Source of the DNA: Aquabacter sediminis
GTDB taxonomy: Bacteria; Pseudomonadota; Alphaproteobacteria; Rhizobiales; Xanthobacteraceae
Direction of reading: 5' to 3'
Assembly: GCF_028863665.1 (NCBI RefSeq)
Contig: NZ_JARBFX010000001.1
Location: forward strand, 372,001 to 436,000
Length of the DNA stretch: 64,000 nucleotides
Below the pieces are notes generated by a model, which was given only the letters and a program-made list of their open reading frames with translations, did no database searches and was not told the DNA's origin. Shown here piece after piece: positions 18,801-27,350 of this stretch (positions are counted from its first letter, which is position 1; the number at the start of each line of letters is the position of its first letter). Position numbers and translations under genes: made by a program.

Positions 18801-19322
18801 ACCACCGTTTCCCCCTGGAAAATGCTGGCCAATGCGGGCGCGGCGCCCGACATCACGTCGCAGGGCCTTGCCCTGTTCGAGCAGGCGGACCGCATCCGGT
18901 CCATGTTCTTCCCCCAGGGCGCCACAGCACCCCAGCTCAACTTCGAACTCACCCCCACCGACCTCGACGCTGGCGCCATGCGGGTGCGCCTTGAGGTTGA
19001 TGGGCAGGCCCTCCTCTACCAATATGGGCCGCCGCAGGCTGTCTCGTTCAAATGGCCCGGGATCACCTCCGGTGTGCGGGTGGAGTTCGGGGCTTCGACA
19101 CCCGGGCAGCCGTCTTCGCTCTCCGTGCCCGGTCCGTGGGCGCTGTTCCGCTTTCTGGGAGGACGACCGCTGACGCGGCTAGGGCCCAGCCGCTTCGCCT
19201 TTACCGTGTCGCTTGGGCCCCGCAATGCCAGCTTCACCCTGGATGCGGCGAGCGTCAGCAACCCCTTCCGCCAGAACCCCCTGACCGGCTTCCGGTGCCT
19301 GTCTTCCCTTGTCTCGGGCTGA
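15819..19322 (+). CDS. tssM: T6SS inner-membrane protein TssM (IcmF)
   Basis: TssM spans the envelope and contacts TssL, TssJ and the baseplate. The 1167-residue protein begins at ATG 15819 behind a strong GAAGGA site. Two N-terminal membrane helices lie near residues 8-30 and 50-68, a cytoplasmic NTPase-like domain carries an intact Walker A GPEGAGKTS near residue 132, and a third membrane helix lies near 432-455. The large periplasmic part ends in the C-terminal beta domain that binds TssJ (PWALFRFLGG). The intact Walker A suggests nucleotide binding, which is not universal in the family. Confidence 0.95.
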   Translation: MMPARTSWTFWRWLVLLAATLIVGLLVWFVAPHVSVAGHSLLPDLPSRILAVILVVLLGAMIALFWIMARPAERASRREGAPHDRLGEARTRQRQELDRGFRLALGVLRRIRKPHFLSSTYRYELPWYAVIGPEGAGKTSLVHASGLRFPLNERRSGRISAGPLSFSFTDHAVLVEARCPSPLDQEAGVLATFGSLLRRYRGRQPLNGVLLVLNLTEVLAASDVTRFSFHADLREHLERLQREIRRRVPVYVIFSHTDQVPGFETFAANLSATDRRAVFGLTLPLYDERGMTPKGKPLAATVAAEFDHFLQWQRPRTLTQLNAAFEVQERLDCFLFVPQLATLKPVLSELVEDVFRPTDFERPLLLRGLYFTAAPDPGSDPNVAHPARDGEGAPGERRSEGYFIRDLLERVVFAEAGLAERDPTSRRRDSALRLGLFAAGIAAAAALTLWWSVSFVANRYLVEDLAQGTAKAQTAISELGLAVKEIPADQVDLSAIVPTLTALENLPTGWGYRDAATPLRMNGGLSQAGFLSTYTIQEYKDGLLTLLLPRLETVVQRSVTDTLGNPQDLYGALMVYLMLGGAGPMNTDAIVDWVRRYLISAYPGPAQAPLRVSLLDHVRNLLTIGFPPLELNQTLVSQARTVLSAYPAAERGMTELLKLPEINSLIPWRLTDVAGPLTPYALARRSGKPLSAPIAGMYTADQFFTVVLPAIDRIAQRLAAEDWVRFPATPDMPLAHRAAQLKRDIRGLYVSDYIAEWQNLLSDVALLPFDSLQAEVSILQALIGPPSPLDSYLKSVAQQTTLAPPPPPDPAKTAAETFRTLIPGGDTPTPSTPGAGLAQAVTDHFSGLHRFVTGQPSPLEEVLKTIGQLRMIIGPAASLGSGNPAQLTELTSGPAFAQILNQLKLSTVTAPPGLADSILGLVRQTSSITNAGVRADLDATWKTQILPFCQQAISGRYPFAVSSTDTTLADFTRMFGPDGLLDRFFERQLKPFVDTTVSPWKMLANAGAAPDITSQGLALFEQADRIRSMFFPQGATAPQLNFELTPTDLDAGAMRVRLEVDGQALLYQYGPPQAVSFKWPGITSGVRVEFGASTPGQPSSLSVPGPWALFRFLGGRPLTRLGPSRFAFTVSLGPRNASFTLDAASVSNPFRQNPLTGFRCLSSLVSG

Positions 19323-19472
19323 GGGGAGGATCGCAGGCGGATCGGAGCCCGATCGTGTCATTAATCTGATGTATAAACCTTCTATCACTTAGTGTGCGAG
19401 CTGCCTTTTTGCATGCGTGGAGCATGGAACGCTTCAGTCATCCCCTATTCTAAAGCTTTCACGCAAAAGGCC
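19323..19472. other. Intergenic region tssM/tssA with a short palindrome
   Basis: A 150-base gap, locally AT-rich from about 19358 to 19395, breaks the tight packing of the cluster. GATCGG-AGC-CCGATC at 19340-19354 is a perfect 6-base-pair inverted repeat without a T-run. The gap may end the first transcription unit and start a second (tssA onward), but no convincing promoter hexamers were found. Confidence 0.35.
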
Positions 19473-20600
19473 ATGACGGATACATTTACGTTCGATCCCC
19501 AGTTACTTATCGCGCCTCTTGGCGATGAGGATCCCATCGGCACGGATCCGAGAGCGGACATTTCTCCGTCTTCCCGCTTCCTGGCCCTGAAGGATGCACG
19601 AGCGGCCGCCCGCCGGAAGGAACGCGCCAAGGACATAGACGCTGATGCCCCATCCGCCACTGAGGAATGGGAAGATGTGGCGCGCCTGGGCTACGAGATC
19701 CTCTCCGAACAGGCAAAGGATCTTGAAGTCTGCGCCTGGCTGATCGAGGCCCTTCTGCGGCTGGACGGTTTCACCGGATTGCGGACCGGGATCGAGGTGG
19801 CGCGAGGCTTGGTCGAGGCCTATTGGGACGGTGTCTTTCCCTTGCCGGACGAGGACGGCCACGAGCCGCGCATTGCTCCGTTCATCGCGCTCAACGGGGC
19901 GAGCTCGGACGGCACCCTGGTTCAGCCGCTGCGGAAGGTTCCCCTGACCCCGGGCGAGGAGGGTGTGCCGCTGTGGCAATATGAGCAGGCGCTCGAAGTC
20001 AGCCGGATCACGGATGCTGCCAAGCGCGAGGCCCGCATCTCAGCCGGCGCGCTCGCCCTCGACGCCTTCCATATGGCGGTTCAAGGCGCGCCCGCGTCCT
20101 TCTTTGCGGGGCTGGTCGCGCAGATCGATGCAGCCCTTCGGAGTTTGAACGCCCTCTCCGACGCCTTCGTGGCGCGCGTAGGGGCGGACGCACCTCCCGC
20201 CGGCGCCATTCGGGCGCTTCTGGAGGCCAACCGCGAAGCCGTACAGACGTTTGCCGCCGACAAACTCGCGCAGGCCACCGCCAGCCACGCCCTTGATACG
20301 CTCGACCCCACCGGGATGGACGAGCCGGAGGAAGAAGCCTCCGCTGCGTCGGCAGGCGATGGCAGTGCGTCCGCGCGGCGGCCGGCGACCCGCGACCAGG
20401 CGCTCAACCAGATCCTGGAGATCGCCCGCTTCTTCCGGGTGAGCGAGCCCCATTCGCCGGTGTCCTACGTGCTGGAGGAAACGGTGCGGCGGGCACGCAT
20501 GTCCATGACCGAGCTCCTCGACGAGCTGATCGTGGACCAGGACGCACGCCGCTACTTCTACCTCGCCTCCGGTATCCGCCCGCCCGCGACTGACGACTAG
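19473..20600 (+). CDS. tssA: T6SS assembly protein TssA (ImpA)
   Basis: TssA guides tail-tube and sheath assembly. From ATG 19473, which follows an AAAAGG site, the protein has 375 residues. It carries the N-terminal ImpA domain, recognisable by LEVCAWLIEALLRLDGFTGL, then GLVEAYWDGVFP and LNG. The C-terminal segment RDQALNQILEIARFFRVSEPHSPVSYVLE-type sequence resembles short TssA proteins. A GTG at 19392 would add 27 residues with no family match. It opens the A-B-C-C2-J-E-F-G block in the same order as the rhizobial imp operon. Confidence 0.92.
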   Translation: MTDTFTFDPQLLIAPLGDEDPIGTDPRADISPSSRFLALKDARAAARRKERAKDIDADAPSATEEWEDVARLGYEILSEQAKDLEVCAWLIEALLRLDGFTGLRTGIEVARGLVEAYWDGVFPLPDEDGHEPRIAPFIALNGASSDGTLVQPLRKVPLTPGEEGVPLWQYEQALEVSRITDAAKREARISAGALALDAFHMAVQGAPASFFAGLVAQIDAALRSLNALSDAFVARVGADAPPAGAIRALLEANREAVQTFAADKLAQATASHALDTLDPTGMDEPEEEASAASAGDGSASARRPATRDQALNQILEIARFFRVSEPHSPVSYVLEETVRRARMSMTELLDELIVDQDARRYFYLASGIRPPATDD

Positions 20601-20639
20601 CGCCGCGACCCAGCCTTTTGCTTCCATTCCAAGGGGGAC

Positions 20640-21161
20640 ATGCCCGCGATGCCCAGTATCCATGACAAGCTGAACCGGGTGCGCAAGCCCCGCGTCCACA
20701 TCACCTATGATGTGGAAACCGAAGGCGCGATGGTGCAGAAGGAACTGCCCTTCGTGGTCGGCGTGCTCGGCGACTTCTCCGGCGACCCCAGCGAGCCCCT
20801 CAAGCCGCTGACCGAGCGCAAGTTCATCCAGATCGATCGGGACAATTTCGATCAGGTCCTGGCGCGCATGACGCCTGGGCTCAAGATCAAGGTGGATAAC
20901 ACCCTGGCGGATGATGGCAGCCAGCTGTCCGTGGAACTGGCCTTCAGGTCCATGGATGATTTCGAGCCTGCGGCCGTCGTGGAACGGGTGGAACCGTTGC
21001 GAAAGCTGATGGAAGTGCGCAGCCAGCTGCGCGACTTGCTGTCCAAGGCTGACCGTTCGGAAAACCTGGAAACCCTGCTCGAGCAGATCCTGTCCGACGA
21101 CGCGCGGCTTAAGGCCCTCGGCGAGGAACTGGGCGTGTCCGAAGAAAAGACGGAGGGCTGA
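20640..21161 (+). CDS. tssB: T6SS sheath small subunit TssB
   Basis: TssB pairs with TssC to build the contractile sheath. The 173-residue sequence carries the family core [20 protein letters not shown] near the N-terminus, [15 protein letters not shown] in the middle and a C-terminal helix region with LRDLLSK. An AAGGGGG site lies just upstream, and its very short spacing to ATG 20640 means the in-frame ATG at 20649 is also possible. The gene ends 3 bases before tssC. Confidence 0.95.
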   Translation: MPAMPSIHDKLNRVRKPRVHITYDVETEGAMVQKELPFVVGVLGDFSGDPSEPLKPLTERKFIQIDRDNFDQVLARMTPGLKIKVDNTLADDGSQLSVELAFRSMDDFEPAAVVERVEPLRKLMEVRSQLRDLLSKADRSENLETLLEQILSDDARLKALGEELGVSEEKTEG

Positions 21162-21164
21162 TCC

Positions 21165-22652
21165 ATGAGCGCCGCTGAAGCACAGGCCCAGTCTGCCGAA
21201 ACGGTCGAGACCAAGGAGCTTTCCTTTCTCGATCAGGCCATCGCCGCCACCAAGCAGACCGATCCGGACCGGACCGCGGAGTTGCTGCGCACCCTGACTC
21301 AGGAAGCGCTCGCCGGGACGCTGACCTATTCCAAGAACCTGGCCCAGACTATCAATGCCGCCATCACGGCCATCGACGGAAAGCTCTCGGCCCAGCTCAA
21401 CGCCATCATGCATCATGCGGACTTCCAGAAGCTGGAAGGCACCTGGCGGGGGCTGAACCATCTGGTGATGAACTCGGAGACAGGCTCCAGCCTTAAGATC
21501 CGGGTGCTCAACTGCACCAAAAAGGAGCTCTACAAGAGCCTGACTAAGGCTTCCGAGTTCGACCAGAGCGTGATCTTCAAGAAGATTTACGAGACGGAGT
21601 TCGGCAGCCCCGGCGGCGAACCCTATGGCGCGCTGATCGGCGACTACGAGTTCAGCAACCACCCCGAGGACGTGGAACTGCTGAGCCAGGTCTCTCAGGT
21701 GGCGGCAGCAGCGTTCGCCCCCTTCATCTCGGCGGCGAGCCCGAAGCTGTTTGGCTTTGACGAATATACTGAACTGTCCAAGCCGCGGGACCTGGAAAAG
21801 ATCTTTGACAGCGTCGAATATGCCAAGTGGCGGTCCTTCCGAGAGAGCGAGGATTCCCGCTTCGTCACCCTCACCTTGCCCCGCACCCTTGCCCGCTTGC
21901 CCTATGGCAGCCAGACCAAGCCGGTCGAGGCATTCGACTATGAGGAAAGCCCCATCCAGGGCGGCGTCGCGCGCGGCATGGCGCATGACGAATATTGCTG
22001 GATGAATTCGGCTTACGTGCTGGGCGCGCGCCTGACCGACGCCTTCGCCCAGCATGGCTGGTGCACGGCTATTCGCGGCGCCGAGGGCGGCGGCAAGGTG
22101 GAAAACCTGCCGAGCCATGTGTTCGTCTCCGATGATGGCGACACCGATCAGCAGTGCCCCACCGAGATTGGCATCACCGACCGGCGCGAGGCGGAGCTCT
22201 CAAAGCTCGGCTTCCTTCCTCTGTGCCACTACAAGGGCACGGACTATGCGGTCTTCTTCGGCGCCCAGACCACCCAGAAACCCAAGAAGTATGACCGTCC
22301 GGAAGCCACGGCCAATGCGGCCATTTCCGCACGCCTGCCTTACATCATGGCCACGTCCCGCTTCGCCCACTACCTGAAGATCATGGGCCGCGACAAGGTC
22401 GGCTCCTTCATGGAAGCCAGCGACTGCGAGGCTTGGCTCAACCGCTGGATCATCAACTATGTCAACGGCAACCCCGATGCCGGGCAGGAGATGAAGGCGA
22501 AGTATCCGCTCGCCGAGGCCAAGGTGGAAGTGCGCGAGATCCCCGGCAAGCCCGGTGCCTACAATGCGGTGGCGTGGCTGCGCCCGTGGCTGCAGATGGA
22601 GGAGCTCACCACCTCCCTGCGCATGGTCGCCCGCATTCCTGCAACGGCCTGA
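21165..22652 (+). CDS. tssC: T6SS sheath large subunit TssC
   Basis: The 495-residue large sheath subunit matches the usual family length. Diagnostic stretches are [15 protein letters not shown] (residues 86-100), [34 protein letters not shown], and [17 protein letters not shown]. It starts 3 bases after tssB, as expected for obligate partners. A diverged paralogue follows directly downstream. Confidence 0.96.
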   Translation: MSAAEAQAQSAETVETKELSFLDQAIAATKQTDPDRTAELLRTLTQEALAGTLTYSKNLAQTINAAITAIDGKLSAQLNAIMHHADFQKLEGTWRGLNHLVMNSETGSSLKIRVLNCTKKELYKSLTKASEFDQSVIFKKIYETEFGSPGGEPYGALIGDYEFSNHPEDVELLSQVSQVAAAAFAPFISAASPKLFGFDEYTELSKPRDLEKIFDSVEYAKWRSFRESEDSRFVTLTLPRTLARLPYGSQTKPVEAFDYEESPIQGGVARGMAHDEYCWMNSAYVLGARLTDAFAQHGWCTAIRGAEGGGKVENLPSHVFVSDDGDTDQQCPTEIGITDRREAELSKLGFLPLCHYKGTDYAVFFGAQTTQKPKKYDRPEATANAAISARLPYIMATSRFAHYLKIMGRDKVGSFMEASDCEAWLNRWIINYVNGNPDAGQEMKAKYPLAEAKVEVREIPGKPGAYNAVAWLRPWLQMEELTTSLRMVARIPATA

Positions 22653-22672
22653 GGCGAGAGCAAGGCGCCCCC

Positions 22673-24274
22673 GTGCCTTCGACACAGCACGAAGCCGAGC
22701 AAGGCCCGTCCCCCTGGGTCGGGCCTTCTCCCGCGCCGGAGGCCGAAAGGCCGGCCCCGGCGGAGCCTGGTGCTCCAGCCGGACGGGAGGGGTTGCGCCG
22801 GCACGCGGTGGATATGGCCCTCGCCCGTCAGGCGGATGAGCGGCTGGAGGCCTTTCTGATCGCCACCGATCCGGCCGAGGCGCTCGCCGACTGGTTCGGT
22901 TCGGATCTGGCGGTGATCGGCGACGGCCGGACCTTGCAAGCCGCCATTGAACGGGACATCGCCTTCCTCGACGCCCTTCTGACGCAACAGCTGAACCAGG
23001 TGCTTCATCATCGCCGGTTCCTCAAGCTGGAAGCCTCCTGGCGCGGGCTGCGCTATCTCGTGACGTCCGCTTCTGGGGCGGAAAACGTCCTGGTTCGCGT
23101 GCTCAATGCCACCTGGCGGGAACTTGCCAACGACTTCGACCGAGCTGGCGACTTCGACCAGAGCGCCCTCTTTTCCAAGGTCTACAGCGAAGAGTTCGGC
23201 ATGCCGGGCGGTAAGCCCTACGGCGTGCTCCTGTGCGACTACACGATCCAGCATCGCCCCTCCGCAGAGCACCCGGTGGATGACGTCTCGGCGGTGTCGA
23301 GCCTTGCCGCTGTCGCGGCGGCAGCCTTCGCGCCCGCCATCCTGAACGCCTCGCCACGCCTGCTGGGCCTTGATGACTTCCGCGACCTCGATCACGTCCA
23401 GAGTCTGGCGGGCCTCTTTCGGCCCCTGGAATATGCCCGCTTCAGCCGGCTGAGAGATGCCGAGGATTCCCGCTTCATCGGTCTCGTGCTGCCTCGCATC
23501 CTTCTGCGGTCCCCGCGCATCCGCGATGGAGCGCCGGGCCTAGCCTTTCGGTATCGGGAGGATGCGCAGGGTCTGTCCACCCATCACCTGTGCTGGGGCG
23601 GCGCGGTGTTCGCCTTTGGCGAAATTCTTGTGCGCAATTTCCATCTGCACGGCTGGTTCGCCGATATGTGCGGCACCCGCCGCGATGAAGTCGACCACGG
23701 CGTGGTGACCGGACTGAGCGCGCCCTCGGCAGAGACCGATGCGCCGGGCGTTGTGCCCCGCTTTGCCAGCGAACTGGCCATCCCCGCCCATCTGGAACAG
23801 GACCTCTGGCAGTCGGGCCTGATGACGCTCAATGTATGCAAGGATACGCCGCGCCTGGCCTTTCATTCCTCGGTTTCGATCCAGAAGGTGAGTGCTGCTG
23901 ATGCAACACCTGCGGGGGTGAATGCGCGCCTTTCGGCCATGCTGCGCTATATTCTCTGCGTGTCGCGTTTCGCGCACTACGTGAAGGTGAAAATCCGCGA
24001 TCGCATCGGCAGCTATGTGACTGCTGATGCGTGCGAGCGCGACCTGCAAGCCTGGCTGCACAGCTATTGCCTCGGCAATGATGACGCCTCTCCGGAGATG
24101 AAGGCGCGCTATCCCTTGCGCGAGGCGCGTGTGTCGGTGCGGGCCGCGCCGGGGCGCGCCAGCGCGCTGAACTGCGTCCTGCACCTGCGTCCCCATTTCC
24201 AGCTCGACCATGTGTTCACCACCTTCAAGCTCGTGACGGAGCTGGCGCTCGCGCCTGCCCGCGCGGCGCCCTGA
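22673..24274 (+). CDS. Second TssC-like sheath protein (ImpD/TssC paralogue)
   Basis: A 533-residue paralogue of TssC starting at GTG 22673, with an AAGG site 8 bases upstream. Residues 1-45 are a Pro/Ala/Glu-rich extension absent from TssC. The rest aligns with it: FLKLEASWRGLRYLV, FDQSALFSKVYSEEFGMPGG, AAAAFAPAILNASPRLLG, and RFAHYVKVKIRDRIGSY. The rhizobial imp operon (ImpC, ImpD) and Agrobacterium (TssC40, TssC41) also carry two such proteins, so this is an ancestral arrangement for this lineage. Its function could be a sheath cap, terminus or assembly factor; that is inference. Confidence 0.88.
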   Translation: MPSTQHEAEQGPSPWVGPSPAPEAERPAPAEPGAPAGREGLRRHAVDMALARQADERLEAFLIATDPAEALADWFGSDLAVIGDGRTLQAAIERDIAFLDALLTQQLNQVLHHRRFLKLEASWRGLRYLVTSASGAENVLVRVLNATWRELANDFDRAGDFDQSALFSKVYSEEFGMPGGKPYGVLLCDYTIQHRPSAEHPVDDVSAVSSLAAVAAAAFAPAILNASPRLLGLDDFRDLDHVQSLAGLFRPLEYARFSRLRDAEDSRFIGLVLPRILLRSPRIRDGAPGLAFRYREDAQGLSTHHLCWGGAVFAFGEILVRNFHLHGWFADMCGTRRDEVDHGVVTGLSAPSAETDAPGVVPRFASELAIPAHLEQDLWQSGLMTLNVCKDTPRLAFHSSVSIQKVSAADATPAGVNARLSAMLRYILCVSRFAHYVKVKIRDRIGSYVTADACERDLQAWLHSYCLGNDDASPEMKARYPLREARVSVRAAPGRASALNCVLHLRPHFQLDHVFTTFKLVTELALAPARAAP

Positions 24275-24289
24275 CCCGGAAGGCCCGCC

Positions 24290-25090
24290 ATGTCTCAGTC
24301 CGCCGTCGAACTGTTCAGCGAAGGCCGCCTCGCCGATGCCATTGCGGCCATGGGGGCCGAGGTGCGTGCGCATCCCACCGACATTGAGCGGCGCAGCCTG
24401 CTGGCGGAGTTGCTGTGCGTGGCCGGCGATCTCGCCCGCGCCGATGCCCAGCTCACCGCCATGGCGGAGCAGGACCCGGCCGCGGCGGTGCGGATCGCCA
24501 CCTTGCGGCAGTTTATGCGGGCGGACATGGCACGTGCGCAGGTCTGGAGCGACGGTCGCGCGCCCGATTTGCTCGATGCGCCGCCCCCCCATCTGGCTCT
24601 GCGCCTTGAGGCCCTCATGCACCTGCGCGCTGGGCGCATGAGCGAGGCCGTCCAGGCGCTCGCCGCGGCCGAGGAAGCCCGCCCAGCCTTGGCCGGTCAT
24701 CATGATGGCGTGTCTTTCGACGATTTTCGCGACCTCGACGACCTCAGCGCTGGCGTGCTCGAGGTCCTGTCCTCCACCGGCAAGTATTTCTGGGTGCCCC
24801 TGGAGCGCGTGGAACATGTCGCCTTCCATGCCCCCTCCCGCATCATCGACGGCGCCTGGCGGGCGGCTGAAATCTCTGTGCGCGGCGGACCGGAGGGGGA
24901 AGTCATCATTCCCGCAATCTACCCCTTTGCCCCGACGCGCGAGCGCGAGGTGGCGGCGCTGGGGCGGGAGACCGAATGGCACGAAATCGGCCCTGACTGT
25001 ATGCGCGGCGAGGGATTGCGCTGCTTCCTCGCGGGCGAGGAGAGTCTCACCATCCTTGAGCTCGGCCGGCTGGAGTTCGACCCCGCATGA
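24290..25090 (+). CDS. tagJ: T6SS accessory protein TagJ (ImpE)
   Basis: A 266-residue ImpE-family protein. The N-terminal half is a TPR-like helical repeat region (ELFSEGRLADAI, RRSLLAELLCVAGDLARAD). The C-terminal half holds SSTGKYFWVPLERVEHVAF and IIPAIYP, typical of the family. In studied systems TagJ binds the TssB N-terminus and links the sheath to ClpV. It lies 16 bases after the TssC paralogue and overlaps tssE by an ATGA junction. Confidence 0.9.
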   Translation: MSQSAVELFSEGRLADAIAAMGAEVRAHPTDIERRSLLAELLCVAGDLARADAQLTAMAEQDPAAAVRIATLRQFMRADMARAQVWSDGRAPDLLDAPPPHLALRLEALMHLRAGRMSEAVQALAAAEEARPALAGHHDGVSFDDFRDLDDLSAGVLEVLSSTGKYFWVPLERVEHVAFHAPSRIIDGAWRAAEISVRGGPEGEVIIPAIYPFAPTREREVAALGRETEWHEIGPDCMRGEGLRCFLAGEESLTILELGRLEFDPA

Positions 25091-25530
25091 GCCTCGTGGG
25101 CCCCGACCTTCTGGATCGACTGGCCGGAAGCGAGGGCAGCGTCACCGCGCGTGTGCGCGCGGGTCTGAAGCGCGACCTGGAAGACCTGTTCAACACCAAC
25201 CGCCGTGTGCTGGGCTGGCCGGCTGGCCTTGGCGAATTGGACGGCTCTCTGCTTGATTACGGCATTACGGACCTTGCCACCGCCAATCTCTCCACCCCCG
25301 AGAGGCGGGCGGCCGTGGTGGAGGAACTGGGTCACCTGATCCGCGCGCAAGAACCGCGCCTGCGGAACATGCGCATCTTCGCCCTTGAAAACGCCGATCC
25401 CGGGGACCGCACCTTGCGCATCCGCATCGAAGGCCATGTGCAGATCGACGCTGAATTTGTGCCCGTGGAGTTCAACACCCTCATCGACACCATCGGCAAC
25501 ACCATATTGATGACGAGCCCCGCGCCGTGA
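25087..25530 (+). CDS. tssE: T6SS baseplate protein TssE (gp25-like)
   Basis: A 147-residue gp25-like lysozyme-fold protein, a baseplate wedge component with no enzymatic role. Family features are the helical N-terminus (VRAGLKRDLEDLFNTNR), LLDYGITDLATANL, and the ALRIRIEGHV-type strand (here TLRIRIEGHV) preceded by EPRLRNMRI. Its ATG overlaps the tagJ stop, and its TGA overlaps the GTG start of tssF. Confidence 0.93.
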   Translation: MSLVGPDLLDRLAGSEGSVTARVRAGLKRDLEDLFNTNRRVLGWPAGLGELDGSLLDYGITDLATANLSTPERRAAVVEELGHLIRAQEPRLRNMRIFALENADPGDRTLRIRIEGHVQIDAEFVPVEFNTLIDTIGNTILMTSPAP

Positions 25531-27350
25531 CCGACGCGCTCCTGCCCTACTACAATGACGAATTGGACTATCTGCGCCACATGGCGGGCGAGTTCGCTGC
25601 GCGGCATCCCAAGACCGCAAGCCATCTGCGCCTGTCTGCCGACGCTATTGACGACCCCCATGTGGCACGCCTGATGGAAGGCGTCGCTTTCCTGAACGCC
25701 CGAGTGGCACGCAAGCTCGACGACGACTTCCCGGAACTCGTCAACACGCTTTTGGACGTCCTCTATCCCTATTACCTTGCCCCCATTCCCTCCATGGGGA
25801 CGGTGCAATTCCAACCCAAGGCGGAAGTCACCGTTCCCCAGCACGTGGGGGTGGGAACGGAACTGGACGCAGAGCCGGTGAAGGGCGATACCTGCCGGTT
25901 CCGCACCTGCTATCCGGTGACCGTGTGGCCCGTGGCCCTGGTGGAGGCGAGCCTGCGCGGCCGGCCGCTGGTGGGACCGGTCAATCCCCACGCCCATGGC
26001 GCAGCGGCAACCCTCCATCTGAAGCTGCGGTGCACGGCGCCGGACATGACGTTCGGCGCGCTCCAGCCGGACCATCTGCGCTTCTTCCTGCGCGGCCAGC
26101 CCTCCCTGACCTATGGCCTCCAGGAACTGATCCTCAACCACACCGTGTCCGTGGCGTTGGCCGAAGGGCCCTCGGATGCCGATCCGGTTTTCCTGCCCCC
26201 GTCTGCGGTTCGGCCCGTGGGGTTCGATGCGCAGGAGGGGCTTCTTCCCCATTCCGATCAGGCCCAGCCCGCCTATCGCTTATTGACTGAATACTTCGCC
26301 TTTCCGGAGAAGTACCTCTATTTCGACGTGGATCTGGACGCCAAGGTCCTTCGCAGCGCAGGTCGCGAGCTGAGCATTTACCTTTATCTCGACAAGAGTG
26401 CGCAAGCGCTGGAGCGCACTGTATCGCAGGACGCATTCGCGCTCGGCTGCACCCCCATTATCAACCTGTTCCGCCAGCGCGCCGAGCCCATCCTGATTAC
26501 CAACACCCGCTTCGAGCATCGTGTCATTCCCGACGCGCGCCGGCAGGATGCCCTTGAGGTGCATTCCATCCTGTCAGTCTCGGTTTCCGATGCCACCGGC
26601 ACGCTGAGGGACATCCTGCCCTTCTACGCCCAGAACCACGGTGCCGAGCGAAGCGGACCAGCGCGATGGGCCGCCGCCAGGCGCGGTGCCCCAGGGCGCG
26701 AGGTGGGGACTGAAATGGTCCTTTCCTTTAGCCACCTGGATCCCGATTTCAGTGCCGACGATCTGGTGGCGAGCGTCGACACCTTATGCCTGAATGGCAA
26801 TTTGCCGGCAAAGCTCCCTTATGGCGGAGGCCACCCTATCTTGACGCCGGTGGACGGTGCGGGGGCCATTGGCGATGTGGTGTGCGTCTCTCCCCTCACC
26901 CATGCCCTACGCCTTCCCGAGGACGATCGCCGCCATTGGCGGCTCATGTCGCATCTCATTCTCAACCATCTTTCGCTGGTGGGTCCGGGCGGCCTGGACG
27001 CCTTGCAGGAGATCCTGCGGCTCTACGATTTCCGCAATTCGCCGGAGACCCATCGGCTGATCCAGGGGATAACCGCCCTCTCGGCACGGCCGGGCGTTGC
27101 CCGCGCCCCCCGTCGCACCGGCGACGCCCCCTGGGCGGAGGCCGTGTGCCGTGGGATTGACCTGACGGTGGAGTTGGACCCCCTCCATTTCAGCGCCAGC
27201 GGGCTCTACCTCTTCGCCATGGTCCTGGACCGCTTCTTCGCCCTTCATGCCAGCATCAATTCCTTCACCCGCCTCACCGCGACCGTGAAAGGCCAGACAG
27301 GACCGCTGAAGACATGGCCCGCACGCGCCGGCGACCGCACCGTCCTGTGA
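25527..27350 (+). CDS. tssF: T6SS baseplate wedge protein TssF (ImpG)
   Basis: TssF forms the baseplate wedge with TssG and TssE. The 607-residue protein starts at GTG 25527 in a GTGA overlap with the tssE stop. It shows the ImpG hallmarks: LLPYYNDELDYLRHMAGEFA at the N-terminus, HVARLMEGVAFLNARVARKLDDD, and YYLAPIPSMG. Length and start fit the family. Confidence 0.95.
   Translation: MTDALLPYYNDELDYLRHMAGEFAARHPKTASHLRLSADAIDDPHVARLMEGVAFLNARVARKLDDDFPELVNTLLDVLYPYYLAPIPSMGTVQFQPKAEVTVPQHVGVGTELDAEPVKGDTCRFRTCYPVTVWPVALVEASLRGRPLVGPVNPHAHGAAATLHLKLRCTAPDMTFGALQPDHLRFFLRGQPSLTYGLQELILNHTVSVALAEGPSDADPVFLPPSAVRPVGFDAQEGLLPHSDQAQPAYRLLTEYFAFPEKYLYFDVDLDAKVLRSAGRELSIYLYLDKSAQALERTVSQDAFALGCTPIINLFRQRAEPILITNTRFEHRVIPDARRQDALEVHSILSVSVSDATGTLRDILPFYAQNHGAERSGPARWAAARRGAPGREVGTEMVLSFSHLDPDFSADDLVASVDTLCLNGNLPAKLPYGGGHPILTPVDGAGAIGDVVCVSPLTHALRLPEDDRRHWRLMSHLILNHLSLVGPGGLDALQEILRLYDFRNSPETHRLIQGITALSARPGVARAPRRTGDAPWAEAVCRGIDLTVELDPLHFSASGLYLFAMVLDRFFALHASINSFTRLTATVKGQTGPLKTWPARAGDRTVL

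Noticed and set aside
20040-22118. 692-residue open frame on the minus strand opposite tssA-tssC
   Set aside because: It lies antisense to three certain T6SS genes, has low-complexity His/Arg/Gly composition and no family match; long shadow frames are expected at this GC content.
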